From Ascoidea rubescens DSM 1968 (lineage: Eukaryota > Ascomycota > Saccharomycetes > Ascoideales > Ascoideaceae): a DNA stretch of 64,000 bases. Below are positions 19,404 to 29,208 of this stretch, piece by piece. The stretch's first letter is position 1; every line of letters begins with the position of its first letter. Position numbers and translations under genes: made by a program. Where the stretch lies: contig NW_017962923.1 of the NCBI RefSeq assembly GCF_001661345.1, forward strand, positions 310,001 through 374,000. The letters are read 5' to 3'. The notes beneath the pieces are model-generated. The model worked only from the letters and a program-made list of their open reading frames with translations. It made no database searches and was not told where the DNA came from.

Positions 19404-20552
19404 TCAATTAAAATTTTGAGGTTGCAGTTTTATTTTTTCAATGAGAACTTTGCAAAGCAATTTATAAATGCAACAAAATTGAGAAAAATCTTGAACCATT
19501 CTAGCTCTCTGTGATCTCAATTTCTTAATTGTTTCATAAATAGGGTCAGTATCATTATTCGTGTTTGGGGATTTATTATTTAACAAATATTTTAAACTGT
19601 AATAATTGTCTTTGAATTGCTTCAGGTAGTTTAATAAATAATGCAAAGTTATAAAAGTGCCAGTTCTACCAACGCCAGCAGAACAATGAATAAATAAAGG
19701 CAAACTTTGCTTTTTTTTGATGAATGGAATAAAAATTCTCTTTTCACTAAAATCTTTAACTTTGTGCAAAGAATGGGTATAATTAATTAGATTGTATAGA
19801 TCATCAAGGTTAGTTGGTTGACTGAAATCATTCCATCTAGCAAAATAAAGATGGTGAATAATTTTTGAGGGATAAGCATTTTCAGAGGCATTATCTTTGT
19901 CCTCAGGAATGTATGGAGTTAGTAATAGTTGAGAATGGGTAAAACCACCATCCTTTACATACTTTTTAGTCAAATTTCTAAGTTTTAATTCGAACTTGTA
20001 TTTTGTGTTGGTGCTTCTTTGAGCTAATAAAATTTCACTATCTTTCTCCATTGGCCAATAACAAGTGCATCTTTCTATAGAATTTTCAAGTAAAGGAGTT
20101 AACATTATAATAACTGAGTGGTAAGTATTATTATCAGATAAAGAATTGTCATAAACCATTTGCCAAAAATCATTTATAGTATTGGATAGTGGACCTTGAG
20201 CAGCAATGTATTGTTGATCTTCTAAATTAATAGAGGAAGCATTGATGTAATCTGAAAACTTGGTTTTTTTGTCTTCAACAACTGGCAATTTAATTCTGTT
20301 TCTATCAAATGGGAAAATGTTTGAGTAACGGTTATAACTTCTGTTCATCATTGAACCTGAAAGCAGACTAGAAAAGGGAGTGTCAGAAGGCTCAAACAAG
20401 TTTTTAGCTTCATCAAATTCTAATTGGTTAAATTTTGAGAATAAATCATTATTATTTTGCAATAAAAAAGGAGGAAGAAGATCTGTAAATTCTTTGGTTT
20501 CATGTTCAACAACAGCAGTGTTTTTGATTATATTAGCAGGTTGTTTTAACAT
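19404..20552 (-). CDS. PTP1: Protein tyrosine phosphatase, Ptp1-like
   Basis: This is a classical PTP domain: NRYSNIFPFDRNRIKL, DYINASSI, the YIAAQGPL motif and the P-loop HCSAGVGRTGTF with the nucleophilic Cys near residue 290. The general-acid loop reads WND rather than WPD, keeping the Asp; S. cerevisiae Ptp1 also varies here. A Q-loop-like QRARMVQDFSQF lies near the end. The frame continues upstream to 20681 through a hydrophobic AT-rich stretch. The Met at 20552 (MLKQPANIIKN) gives 382 residues, nearer Ptp1 length, and is preferred. Ptp2/Ptp3 have much longer N-termini, so Ptp1 is the best guess. The gene is convergent with NET1 across 254 bp. Confidence 0.82.
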   Translation of the reverse strand: MLKQPANIIKNTAVVEHETKEFTDLLPPFLLQNNNDLFSKFNQLEFDEAKNLFEPSDTPFSSLLSGSMMNRSYNRYSNIFPFDRNRIKLPVVEDKKTKFSDYINASSINLEDQQYIAAQGPLSNTINDFWQMVYDNSLSDNNTYHSVIIMLTPLLENSIERCTCYWPMEKDSEILLAQRSTNTKYKFELKLRNLTKKYVKDGGFTHSQLLLTPYIPEDKDNASENAYPSKIIHHLYFARWNDFSQPTNLDDLYNLINYTHSLHKVKDFSEKRIFIPFIKKKQSLPLFIHCSAGVGRTGTFITLHYLLNYLKQFKDNYYSLKYLLNNKSPNTNNDTDPIYETIKKLRSQRARMVQDFSQFCCIYKLLCKVLIEKIKLQPQNFN

Positions 20553-21209
20553 GGTGTTAAATGGGTAAAAAAAAATAATTGAAGTTCCTTTAAATGAGTA
20601 ACTGCTGGTATGGAAAGCAAATAAAATGTTATTTGAAAGATCAAAAAAACATATAAACTGCAAAAATAAAGGAGGAAGCAAATGAAGTATTATAGAAGAA
20701 AATAAAGATCTTTCTTGATAAGAGCAGTGCTATTGTGATTCAATGAATATTCCAGGAGCCTGAAGTACAATTGAATCTTCAACCCATATTAGCGATCTCT
20801 TTTTCTTTGAGCAAATCGTGGAGAGAGTAAAAGGAGTCTTGCTTTTCAACAATGTGAAACATGCTGAAGCTAAAAGAAGACCAATTCAAAGTAAACTACT
20901 TTTTCAATCAGTACAATTAGGTTTTCATGAAAGCATAACAGAAAAGTGATAAGACATTTGAGGATCAAAGACCAACTCTTTCTACAGATCACTAGAGAAA
21001 AAAAATTGCGTTAGAGGTAAAACAAATGATCGAAAGTTCATTAGTTTTAGAGATTGATATTGGATTACCAACTCACTTAATTTAGATGCTGGAAAAGAAA
21101 CACATATATTGAAATAGAAAATAGGAAATCAAACTAATAATACATTGGGGTTTTTAGGGTAATATTGATAAATATATATAAAACAGACATAATATTTAGA
21201 TTAGAAAAT
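20553..21209. other. Intergenic between PTP1 and H2B
   Basis: This is 657 bp of mixed composition holding the PTP1 promoter and the H2B 3' region. The part from 20700 to 21050 is less repetitive than most spacers here. I looked for tRNA boxes and for a C/D snoRNA pair and saw neither convincingly. Confidence 0.4.
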
Positions 21210-21602
21210 TTATTGGGAGGAATATTTTGTGACAGCTCTGGTGCCTTCGGAGACAGCATGCTTAGCCAATTCACCAGGCAATATCAATCTAACAGCAGTT
21301 TGGATTTCCCTGGCACTTATGGTGGACTTTTTGTTGTAGGATGCCAATTTTGAGGCTTCAGAAGCGATTCTTTCAAAGATGTCATTGACAAAGGAGTTCA
21401 TTATGCTCATGGCCTTCTTGGACATACCAGTGTCTGGATGAGTTTGTTTCAAGACCTTGTAGATGTAGGAGGCATAGGATTCCTTTCTGGCTTTGTTCTT
21501 CTTTCTGGTTTCGGTAGGAGGAGCAGCAGGAACAGCAGCTTTGGAGGCAGTTTTGGCGGGGGCCTTTGATGCGACTTTTTTCTCAGCGGTTTTGGGAGCC
21601 AT
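21210..21602 (-). CDS. HTB1: Histone H2B
   Basis: A nucleosome core component of 130 residues. The basic Lys/Ala N-terminal tail ([17 protein letters not shown]) is followed by the histone fold: [42 protein letters not shown] and [22 protein letters not shown]. The C-terminal [11 protein letters not shown] contains the Lys that is ubiquitinated in yeast H2B. It is divergent from H2A across a shared promoter, as in most yeasts. I saw no in-frame CTG codons. Confidence 0.98.
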   Translation of the reverse strand: MAPKTAEKKVASKAPAKTASKAAVPAAPPTETRKKNKARKESYASYIYKVLKQTHPDTGMSKKAMSIMNSFVNDIFERIASEASKLASYNKKSTISAREIQTAVRLILPGELAKHAVSEGTRAVTKYSSQ

Positions 21603-21724
21603 AGTAAGTAGTGTTGTTGGTGTTGGTGTTGGTGTTGGCGTTAGGAAGAGTGTTGTAGTAGGAAGAGCAGAGTATCGTGAGCAACAGCAAAGGGAAGAGC
21701 AGCTTGAAGAGCAGCAGCCTGAAC

Positions 21725-21731
21725 TTATATA
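21725..21731 (-). promoter_or_regulatory. TATA element of H2B
   Basis: TATATAA on the minus strand, about 123 bp from the H2B ATG. Confidence 0.7.
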
Positions 21732-21907
21732 GCAGTGGGCTCCTTCCTAAAGTAGCAGAGCTGGCGCTACCTGCCTACACTAAAAAACAGCAGCAGGGCA
21801 CTTTTCTGCCCGGGCGCTTTCCGCTGGTGAAAGCACTGCTCTCAACGCCGTTCCCAGATGTGCCACAGCGGCTGCAGATCCCAGCACGCTGCTTCTCTGG
21901 TTCGTTG

Positions 21908-21915
21908 TATAAATA
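21908..21915 (+). promoter_or_regulatory. TATA element of H2A
   Basis: TATAAATA on the plus strand, about 160 bp upstream of the H2A ATG. Confidence 0.7.
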
Positions 21916-22073
21916 GCTGTGTGGGCGCTTATCAGTCTCTGCTTCTTCTGCTTCTCCATCTCTGCTTAAGCATCTCTGCCATTTCTCTGCTATCACGTAT
22001 CTTGTTCTTACACTCACACTTACATTCATAACTACTCTCATAACTGCTCTCATAACTACTCTCATCGTTCACA

Positions 22074-22490
22074 ATGTCTGGAGGAAAAGGTAAATCGGGC
22101 GGTAAATCTGGCGGCAAAGTTGGCAGCTCAGGAAAGACAACCACCACAAGATCAGCCAAAGCTGGCTTGACCTTCCCAGTTGGAAGAGTTCACAGGTTGC
22201 TCAGAAAGGGCAACTACGCTCAAAGAGTTGGTAGTGGTGCCCCAGTCTACTTGACTGCTGTTTTGGAATATTTAGCTGCTGAAATTTTAGAGTTGGCTGG
22301 TAACGCTGCCAGAGACAACAAGAAAACAAGAATCATCCCAAGACACTTGCAATTGGCCATCAGAAACGACGAAGAATTGAATAAGTTGTTGGGTAATGTC
22401 ACAATCGCCGAGGGTGGTGTCTTGCCAAATATCCATCACACTTTATTACCAAAAAAGACTTCAAAACCAAAGGCTTCTCAAGAATTATAA
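22074..22490 (+). CDS. HTA1: Histone H2A (with C-terminal SQ damage-response motif)
   Basis: A core histone of 138 residues. A Gly/Lys/Ser tail is followed by [20 protein letters not shown], the H2A signature, then [40 protein letters not shown] and [15 protein letters not shown]. It ends in SQEL, so Ser135 is the gamma-H2A site phosphorylated by Mec1/Tel1-type kinases after DNA breaks. The N-terminal tail is slightly longer than in S. cerevisiae (an extra Gly/Ser/Thr stretch). Divergent from H2B. Confidence 0.98.
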   Translation: MSGGKGKSGGKSGGKVGSSGKTTTTRSAKAGLTFPVGRVHRLLRKGNYAQRVGSGAPVYLTAVLEYLAAEILELAGNAARDNKKTRIIPRHLQLAIRNDEELNKLLGNVTIAEGGVLPNIHHTLLPKKTSKPKASQEL

Positions 22491-23019
22491 ATTTAGGGAT
22501 TCTTTACAGAACCTTATTCTACTATCATTAATTTGTCTTGATTTTTTTTGTATTTTAATGTCATTTTTGTATGTTTCTATTTTTCTATTATTTTTATACT
22601 TGGGTTAATATTCTGTATAATAAATTTATATGTTATGTTTATCTATATTTGATAAATTTTATAATTTAATAACTGTCTACATTTGATCTATATCGTAAAA
22701 TTGAAATTAAAATTAAAAAATTCGCCAATTTTATTGAAATATCTAAAAAGATAATTAAACATTGAAAATGAAAAAAAAAGGTGTTTTAAAAAAAACTAAA
22801 ATATAATTTAAATGATATTACAATATTTCACAGCTTTCATAACTACCAAAAAAAAACCCTAAACGAATGAAATAACACAAAAGAAATGAAAAAAAAAATA
22901 AAAAAAACATTATGCTTGTAGTTATTACTAAAATATAAATCAAAAATTGAGAATATCATTGATCAAAATAGAGAATTTTATTGATCAAAATAATTATTTT
23001 TATGAGCAAATTATATTTC
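22491..23019. other. AT-rich convergent spacer
   Basis: 529 bp between the convergent H2A and RIM9 genes, very AT-rich with several A-runs. It contains a near duplication, GATCAAAATAGAGAATTTTATTGATCAAAATAA, around 22960-22990. Nothing else was recognised. Confidence 0.5.
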
Positions 23020-24732
23020 CTAAAGCAAAGAGACAGAATCATCTCTCAAACTTGAAGGCATATTAGGAAATGGCTTATTTGTAGGATACGGAAGAGTAGA
23101 ATTTTTGTTTGAAACCATATTAGAAACTTGACTATTTTCATTTGTTTCAAACAGACTTTGGTTTACGTTTGATGAAACGTTTTCATTTGGAGAGTTTAAA
23201 ATGGAGGTTGAATGTGTATTTTCTGATTGTAGCTTTGATATATTATTATTATTATTATTATTAGTAGTAGTAGTAGTAGTAGTAGTAGTGGCAGTGGTAA
23301 TATCAGAATTTAAACCAGTAAAATTGGGGTTTAAACCTGCGGTGACCGAATAAGGAATTAAAGGTTTTGGAGGCAGATTTGAAATGTTCTTGTTGTTATT
23401 AGAATTATCTTGAATTATATTTTTCATTTCAACGGGCTCAGTTATTGAAATTGGATCAACTGGAATTGGTAGTAGTGGGGAAATAATTCTATCAGGATTA
23501 TTGTTTTGGTTATTGAAGAGATTGTTGGGTTGACTAATTGTATCATTACTATTTCCAAATCTATATTGTGCAGGTGTTGTATTGGGATAACTGTCAAAAT
23601 CTATTGTTACACCACAGTCTCTTGAATCAGAATTTTTTATAATGTGATTATTATTGGAATTGGGATTGGAGGAGGAATTTTCTAAACCACTGGGTATTTC
23701 ATTGATATTATAGGCACCAGAAAATCTATTTTTGATGTTAAACGTTGAGGAATTTGGATTTGATTTTATAGAATGAGTAAAACTGTTGTATTGATGGGGA
23801 TTATCATGGGTTATATCAAATGGAATGGTCATCGGTTGTTGATGATTAACTTGTTTAATATTGATATCGTTATTGTTATTATTGTAATTTTGATTGTAAT
23901 TTTGATTGTAAATGGTTTTTGTATTGTTATTGCTATTACTTATATTTTTATTATCAGCGTCCAAGTTTAAAGGTAAAGGTAAAGTTGGATAAATAACACT
24001 AAATGGGTGTTTATGATTATTATAGTTATTTGTATTAATTCCTGGTAGATTGTGATTTGAAATGGGATTAGTTGTTGAGTTATTAGTGGAGTTTGAAAAT
24101 GAATCAGAAGGCTTGTAGCTGTTTAATCGATATGGCTGTAAATTATCTTGATTTTGAGAAGAAAAAAGGAAATTTTGGTTATCCATGGCGATTCTTGAGC
24201 TTATTGATCTCCGCAAGACGCAGATGACACCACTTGCTAAAGCAATTAAAACAGTTGCAGGTAAGATTATCCAGCCAGCCCAGCCTAGATGAGGAATAAA
24301 CAATAGGATGTCTACTAAAAAACTTAATAGACTTAATAGAAAAGTTGGTAATGTCCAAAGTAATAAGAAAAATAACAATTTTAAATTTTTCTTGAAACGA
24401 TTAAAATGAATCAAGATCGATAAAATTAGTAAAATCAAGGTGAAACCAGTGGATATGGGATGAACAATTAGCAATCTTGATACTACATGTCTTGCATTTG
24501 AAGGTAAAGAAAACCCAGACAATTCATCGATGATTGAGTCATCAGAATAGCCTATTGAGATAGAAGAACAAACACCATTATTGTTACATATTCCAAATAC
24601 ACCAAATCTATAGCCATCGTATCTGCAAAGAGTTATATTTTGAGATATAGGAACAGATAAAACAGAAATTAATTGCAAAGTAGAGGAGATAATTAATAGT
24701 ATAGTTATAGTAGAAGCTATTTGATAAGCCAT
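23020..24732 (-). CDS. RIM9: pH-response membrane protein Rim9/PalI
   Basis: This is a SUR7/PalI-family four-spanning plasma-membrane protein that helps the Rim21 ambient-pH sensor signal to Rim101. Family features run in order: a first hydrophobic segment (TITILLIISSTLQLISVLSV), an extracellular loop with YDGYRFGVFGICNNNGVC, SLPSNARHVVSRLLIVHPIS, a TM at LILLILSILIHF, then LPTFLLSLLSFLVDILLFIP, HLGWAGWIILPATVLIALAS and CVLRRSISSR. A ~360-residue Asn/Ser/Thr-rich cytosolic tail follows, with Asn and Thr runs at 23240-23290. I start at MAYQIAST (24732); 30 in-frame residues upstream are excluded because the family begins directly with the first membrane segment. 570 residues. Confidence 0.88.
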   Translation of the reverse strand: MAYQIASTITILLIISSTLQLISVLSVPISQNITLCRYDGYRFGVFGICNNNGVCSSISIGYSDDSIIDELSGFSLPSNARHVVSRLLIVHPISTGFTLILLILSILIHFNRFKKNLKLLFFLLLWTLPTFLLSLLSFLVDILLFIPHLGWAGWIILPATVLIALASGVICVLRRSISSRIAMDNQNFLFSSQNQDNLQPYRLNSYKPSDSFSNSTNNSTTNPISNHNLPGINTNNYNNHKHPFSVIYPTLPLPLNLDADNKNISNSNNNTKTIYNQNYNQNYNNNNNDINIKQVNHQQPMTIPFDITHDNPHQYNSFTHSIKSNPNSSTFNIKNRFSGAYNINEIPSGLENSSSNPNSNNNHIIKNSDSRDCGVTIDFDSYPNTTPAQYRFGNSNDTISQPNNLFNNQNNNPDRIISPLLPIPVDPISITEPVEMKNIIQDNSNNNKNISNLPPKPLIPYSVTAGLNPNFTGLNSDITTATTTTTTTTTNNNNNNNISKLQSENTHSTSILNSPNENVSSNVNQSLFETNENSQVSNMVSNKNSTLPYPTNKPFPNMPSSLRDDSVSLL

Positions 24733-25615
24733 GGTAAGACCAGTGGAAGGTGTTGATAAAGGCAAATAACAAAGCAAACAGAAGAGAAAAGCAGGGTGTT
24801 TTTGATATAGTAGTGACAGCAATTATATCAGGAGAATAAGCAGCAGTATATTCTCAAAAAAAAGAAGGAATAAAGAATAAAACAGAAAGAATAAAATTTT
24901 CATTTGTGCAAGAGGTGGTTCACATCAGAAGAGAATCTGGTGAAGAAACTCAAAGTGAAGACGATATAAAACATGAATAACATCACCTAAAACAGAGCAG
25001 AAGATGAGCACATGATGTCCCAAACACACCCACCCCGCGGCGCACACGCCTTTTGCACGCTTCAAGAAACCAGACGGGATGAGCTTTGGGAAGACAATAG
25101 ACATCCCTCCTTCCAATATCGTGGTCCTGCGCCACAAGCGTGGTAATCTGCAGGTAGACGCACACCCATGGCACTGGTTTATGTTATTGGTGAGAAAGCA
25201 ACAAAGAAGGAAGAGGTGTGAAAGTCAGCAAGCTTGGTGTTCAATCTGTATCATTTTTTTCTTTTTTTTAGATGTATCAAGAACAATAGTGTAGGATCTG
25301 AATTTTTGAGTGCTTTTTTCTTGTCAGGTAATCAGGTAATCGGGTAATCAGGTAATCATTTAGACAGCTGGACAGTTGTTTTCAAATCAGTTATTGATTT
25401 TTCGACTGTATTTCGCATTACAAATTTGGAATTTGCTAACAAATCAGCTCGCCAGGTCACTTTTTCAATAGAATTTTTCCCACCATTATCTTCAAACAAT
25501 CGAAATTATTGCAGCTATTCTTCTGGTTTTGTTAGTGTTATAAATTGATCAATTTTTTCTAAGTTTTTTTTTGCCTCCAATTGTGAGCTGCACAGAAGAA
25601 AGAAGCCAGAACAAA
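24733..25615. promoter_or_regulatory. RIM9 upstream region with GC-rich island
   Basis: A GC-rich patch at about 25010-25170 (ACACCCACCCCGCGGCGCAC and neighbours) sits inside AT-rich sequence. A short GGTAATCA-type repeat lies at 25325-25360. Overlapping ORFs on both strands at 24925-25294 follow the composition and match nothing I know. Confidence 0.45.
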
Positions 25616-26078
25616 ATGGACAGAATAAACGAAAACAATAATAGCTGTCAGAATGATATCGATCCAGATAACAGGTACAATAACAAGGATATACAGTATG
25701 TGACGGATGTTTTGGGAAACGGGTTTTTAATTGAGGAATTTGCAAAGGAAATTGGGATGGGTAATGACAGCAAAGAGGATGGATATCAAAATCTCATGGT
25801 GTTGAATGATATTATTTAGATGATTTGGTAAAGTATGTAGGACTATAGGGATGGAACAATTTAAGTTTCTCATGCGCAGACCCGGCACAGTTGCGTTATT
25901 GGGACCAACATTGCATGAGGTAGGCAAGAGAAGCTCAGTCACGTTTGCATCCCACTGGATGGTAAGTCATTTGATTTTCCTCGCAACGCAACGCAACAGG
26001 TATAACCAAACACAAATCAAAAGAACATCTAGGTGGGCAGTCAAACGATTAAAGATTTCAACATTTCTAGATTTCTAG
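25616..26078 (+). pseudogene. Possible decayed or mis-framed gene
   Basis: Two protein-like pieces lie head to tail in different frames. The first, from the ATG at 25616 (context CAAAATGG) to the TAG at 25817, has a plausible folded stretch around YVTDVLGNGFLIEEFAKEIG and LMVLNDII. The second opens at about 25824 and continues past 26000, with EQFKFLMRRPGTVALLGPT, then LHEVGKRSSVTFASHW. A third frame between them reads DDLVKYVGL. The composition is coding-like, but no frame is open throughout and no convincing splice pair joins them (GTAAGT at 25962 has no matching acceptor at normal intron length). It may be a pseudogene, a sequencing error, or a 67-residue real gene followed by noise. I do not recognise the family. 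Confidence 0.3.
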
Positions 26079-26191
26079 ATTTGAATAAACGATTATTATA
26101 CATCAGTAGCTAAGAAGTACATAGAAGTGAACTATAGCACGCATAGCCAAGTATAGGGGATTGATATTGGGTGTATCAAAATTGAAGAATA

Positions 26192-26743
26192 ATGGGTCAA
26201 GTGTTTAGCAAAATTTTTGGAAAGCTATGGAGTCTGAATAAAGAAATACGTATATTGATTCTTGGATTGGATGGAGCAGGGAAGACTACAATTTTGTATC
26301 GATTACAAATTGGAGAGGTTATTAAAACCAAACCAACGATTGGATTTAATGTTGAAACGTTGACATATAAGAATCTCAAATTAAATGTTTGGGATCTTGG
26401 TGGGCAGACTTCTATAAGACCATATTGGAGATGCTATTATGCCAATACTGCAGCAGTAATATTTGTTGTTGATTCGACGGACAAAGATCGTATTGAGACA
26501 GCTAGTAAAGAATTACATATGATGTTAAGAGAAGAAGAATTAAGTGATTCAGCATTGTTGGTGTTTGCAAATAAACAGGATCAACCTGGAGCCATGACAG
26601 CTGCGGAAGTCTCAAAAGCATTAAATTTAGTGGAGTTGAAGGATAGAAGCTGGAGTATTGTGGCAAGTAGTGCGATCAAAGGAGAGGGATTAAGTGAGGG
26701 ACTAGATTGGTTGATTGATGTTATCAAAGACGAGCAACTTTAA
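26192..26743 (+). CDS. ARL1: Arf-like small GTPase Arl1
   Basis: A trans-Golgi GTPase that recruits GRIP-domain golgins such as Imh1. At 183 residues it equals the S. cerevisiae protein and is nearly identical over most of its length. Gly2 can be N-myristoylated ([10 protein letters not shown]). The P-loop is GLDGAGKTT (about 24-32), followed by the switch-1 [26 protein letters not shown], the base-recognition NKQD, and the end [14 protein letters not shown]. Codon 15 is CTG where S. cerevisiae Arl1 has Ser (LWGSNKE), a hint of CUG reassignment. Confidence 0.97.
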   Translation: MGQVFSKIFGKLWSLNKEIRILILGLDGAGKTTILYRLQIGEVIKTKPTIGFNVETLTYKNLKLNVWDLGGQTSIRPYWRCYYANTAAVIFVVDSTDKDRIETASKELHMMLREEELSDSALLVFANKQDQPGAMTAAEVSKALNLVELKDRSWSIVASSAIKGEGLSEGLDWLIDVIKDEQL

Positions 26744-27059
26744 TATTTTTGTTGAGTGATTAGTTAGTTATTTACTTTATAATAAGTTATTTAATTATAT
26801 ACAATAGAAGTTTAGTGTCTCTGCATTTTTTTTTTGTTTTAGTTTATTTTACAATCATTTTTTATCACAGCTGATTTAATTTTTTGGTTTTCAGTCCGAT
26901 AAGTGGAGTATATAAGAAAAAAGAGAAAAAAATCGGAACAAGAACACTTCTTCAATTTATTAGTTTAGTAATTTAGTAATTTAGTATTGAAAAATCTATG
27001 TACAATTAGTTAATAAAGTAAAATAAGATAAATTTAGTAGGGAGATATAAAATCATCAA

Positions 27060-27152
27060 TTATTTTCCACCTGAACAACAACATGAACCGCTGGAGGATG
27101 AACAAGAAGAGGAACAAGAACAAGAGGAACCACCGCAACAAGATTCAGGCAT
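27060..27152 (-). CDS. Very short Cys-rich metallothionein-like protein (30 aa)
   Basis: The minus strand from the ATG at 27152 to the TAA at 27060 encodes 30 residues starting MPESCCGGSSCSC and ending GSCCCSGGK. There are eight Cys with spacing CC-x4-C-x-C-x3-C-x6-CCC. The rest is almost only Ser and Gly, with one Lys, one Glu and no aromatic residues. That is the composition of small fungal metallothioneins, which bind Cu(I) or Cd/Zn by thiolate clusters. A TATA element lies about 125 bp upstream, the start context is CAAAATGCC, and a GC-rich promoter island lies behind it. It is convergent with ARL1. Metal specificity and family cannot be read from sequence alone. Confidence 0.75.
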   Translation of the reverse strand: MPESCCGGSSCSCSSSCSSSSGSCCCSGGK

Positions 27153-27276
27153 TTTGAGTAGGTGCTAGAAATAGATAATCGAGTTAAATAGAAGAAAAGG
27201 AAACCAAGGTGATAGATTCTTTGATAGTTTTGGACTTTGGAGGTAATTGTAGAAGAAAGAAGGAATCAAGACGGAG

Positions 27277-27284
27277 TTTATATA
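27277..27284 (-). promoter_or_regulatory. TATA element of the metallothionein-like gene
   Basis: TATATAAA on the minus strand, about 125 bp before the start codon, at the edge of a GC-rich region. Confidence 0.6.
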
Positions 27285-28335
27285 GAAAGAAAAAGTGACA
27301 GGGAGTGGTGGGACACTGATAAGAGACGACCCACAGGAGTGGTCTGAAGCGGTTCTGGAGCGGTTCTGGAGCGAGCAGGACGGAGAAAGAAGCGTGTTGG
27401 TGGAGCGGGTTCAGTGGATGCGCGGATTGATGATTCTGAGTCAGTTACGGGCAACGTGACAGCTGGAACAAAGTTGACGGAGCAGGCTCCATTTTTCCCC
27501 AGAGAGGTGAGCAAATCAAGCAACCAAACAAACCCGCACAGAGCATCGGAACACGAAAGGCAGGAGCCAGGCCGTGCGGTGATTGGCCAGAGAGAACAGG
27601 AGACGGGTAGTTCGATAATCGGAATTGGCTCCAGGTCGAGGAGGATAAGAACGGGTTCAGGGTGCGTCGCACTGCGGGCCTGCGAGCAGAGCCAGGGTGG
27701 GCAGACAGCGCAGCGAGGGAGGGTGACGGCGCAGACTCTCAGGCGCAGAGTGTGGCAGCGCGCAGACGGGTCCGTGCTCCGGCTGGGGGTCACCCTGTCT
27801 GTGTGCCGAGGGTGTGCTGGGCGCAACCTCAATACCCGGGCATAGACGTGCATGCCCACCCCAGAGCTGGAGACTATCGGAACTGTCAGAAGCTTGCACT
27901 GAGATGGAAAGGTGTTGAGCTTTGCTTTTTTTTTACTGGAAAGCTAATCGATTATAACGCTGTGTTTCTTACTAGATTCCACATTATTTACTATTTAGTA
28001 TTTACCATTTGATATGGGAAAAAGTTAGTTGTCATCAAGTTTATGGAGAAATGGTAGATTGTTTTGATATAAATAATCTTCAAATTCCTTTGCAGTTGAT
28101 GGGTAGCAGATTAAAGAACGTTGATGATATAAGTAGAATTAGTTTTGGTTCTCTATACTTGTTTCGATATTATTTTGATATTATTTTGATACTATTTTGA
28201 TACTATTTTGATATTATTTCATCATTCTTTCAATATTACTTTATTACTTTATTACTTTATTATTTTATTACTTTATTACTTTATCACTATCACTTTAATA
28301 TCATAAATCTTAACAATTTTAAATAATCATTCAAA
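27285..28335. promoter_or_regulatory. GC-rich island and repeats between metallothionein and F-box-like genes
   Basis: The stretch 27300-27870 is among the most GC-rich in the window (GCGCAGC, CGGGTCC and CCCGGG words). It yields long overlapping ORFs on both strands with no conserved content. From 27900 the sequence drops back to AT-rich and ends in two tandem repeats before the F-box-like gene. It presumably contains both promoters. Confidence 0.5.
28165..28285. repeat. Two adjacent tandem repeats (11 bp and 9 bp)
   Basis: About five copies of GATATTATTTT/GATACTATTTT (28165-28219) are followed by about five copies of TACTTTATT with small variations (28233-28285), ending 50 bp before the F-box-like start codon. 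Confidence 0.8.
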
Positions 28336-29208
28336 ATGTCATTTCCTATTAACTTATTACCTATTGAACTCCAATTCAAGATTATTTGCAAAAGTGATAT
28401 CAAAACATGTGTCAATTTATTGAAAACCAACAAAAAACTAAGATGTTTAACATTACTTGCTTTAAATTTCAAAGTCTCCAAGATATTGGGTGTTGATTTG
28501 TTAAAACAAGAATATAATGGCGACGAATCTCTAAACAAGTTAAATTTAAGTTTGTTTTCCCCACAAAATAAAAGGTCTTCCAGTGACAAGTATTATTATG
28601 AGTTGTTACCAGTTTTTGCAAACCGTGGTGATAATGATATTAATGAAGAGGATATTATTAATATTGGCAAGAGATTTGAACATTTCTCAGTGAAATTGAA
28701 CAAATGTTTATTATCTAAAAATTTATTGTCTAAAGAAGTGAAAAAGGTTGATGAAAACAAACAAAACTTGCAAAATTTAGCCCTTGAAGATAATCGTGAT
28801 AATAGCAATGATAATCAAAATGATAGTCAAAATGATAATCAAAATGATAATCAAAATGAAAAGGATTTTTCAATGAATTTGCTAATTAATGAATATTCAT
28901 CCTTTTTCAAGTTTTTCTACACATTATCCGTCACTAAGGATAATAAGTCCAATGACACCACCATCAAAAGAAATAAGCTAGCTGAAAACAGCTCATCAAT
29001 TAAGCTAAACAAAATGAAATCGACAGTTTCAAACAATTCTCTTATCAATAAAGGCATCAAATTGGATTTGAATGTTACCAATCTTGACAAAGTGGAACCA
29101 CCAAAACACGATTACGACTTTGATGTTTTTGAAAACTTCAAGTTGGACATAATCAACCTCCAAATCAACACCTGTTTTCTATTAGATTTAATTGAATCTG
29201 GCAATTGA
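28336..29208 (+). CDS. F-box-like protein, unknown target
   Basis: A 290-residue ORF. The first ~40 residues (INLLPIELQFKIICKSDIKTC, then VNLLKTNKKL) have the Leu-Pro-x-Glu-Leu...Ile...Asp...Leu pattern of an F-box, the Skp1-binding motif of SCF ubiquitin ligases. The rest has no recognised substrate-binding repeat. It contains an Asn-Asp-Asn-Gln repeat (28800-28860, from GATAATCAAAAT units) and ends in a compact hydrophobic segment (FKLDIINLQINTCFLLDLIE). The F-box call rests on a short motif and is tentative. Confidence 0.55.
   Translation: MSFPINLLPIELQFKIICKSDIKTCVNLLKTNKKLRCLTLLALNFKVSKILGVDLLKQEYNGDESLNKLNLSLFSPQNKRSSSDKYYYELLPVFANRGDNDINEEDIINIGKRFEHFSVKLNKCLLSKNLLSKEVKKVDENKQNLQNLALEDNRDNSNDNQNDSQNDNQNDNQNEKDFSMNLLINEYSSFFKFFYTLSVTKDNKSNDTTIKRNKLAENSSSIKLNKMKSTVSNNSLINKGIKLDLNVTNLDKVEPPKHDYDFDVFENFKLDIINLQINTCFLLDLIESGN

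Larger units (their letters stand above)
21603..22073. promoter_or_regulatory. Divergent H2A/H2B promoter
   Basis: This is a 471-bp GC-richer bidirectional promoter. A GTTGGT-type repeat (about 21610-21645) lies just upstream of the H2B start. TATA elements for both genes are visible (21725-21731 minus, 21908-21915 plus). CTTCTGCTTC pyrimidine tracts follow the H2A TATA, and CATAACTACTCT-type repeats sit just before its ATG. Cell-cycle histone elements are expected here but I could not identify a specific one. Confidence 0.85.

Noticed and set aside
20700-21050. Possible snoRNA between PTP1 and H2B
   Set aside because: No convincing C/D box pair or H/ACA ending could be found by eye.
25962-25999. 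GTAAGT...CAACAG as an intron in the broken ORF region
   Set aside because: At 38 nt it is too short for a yeast intron, with no branch-point sequence, and it does not restore a long frame.
27278-27859. 193-codon minus and 143-codon plus ORFs in the GC island
   Set aside because: Opposite strands of the same GC-rich DNA; high stop-codon scarcity explains both.
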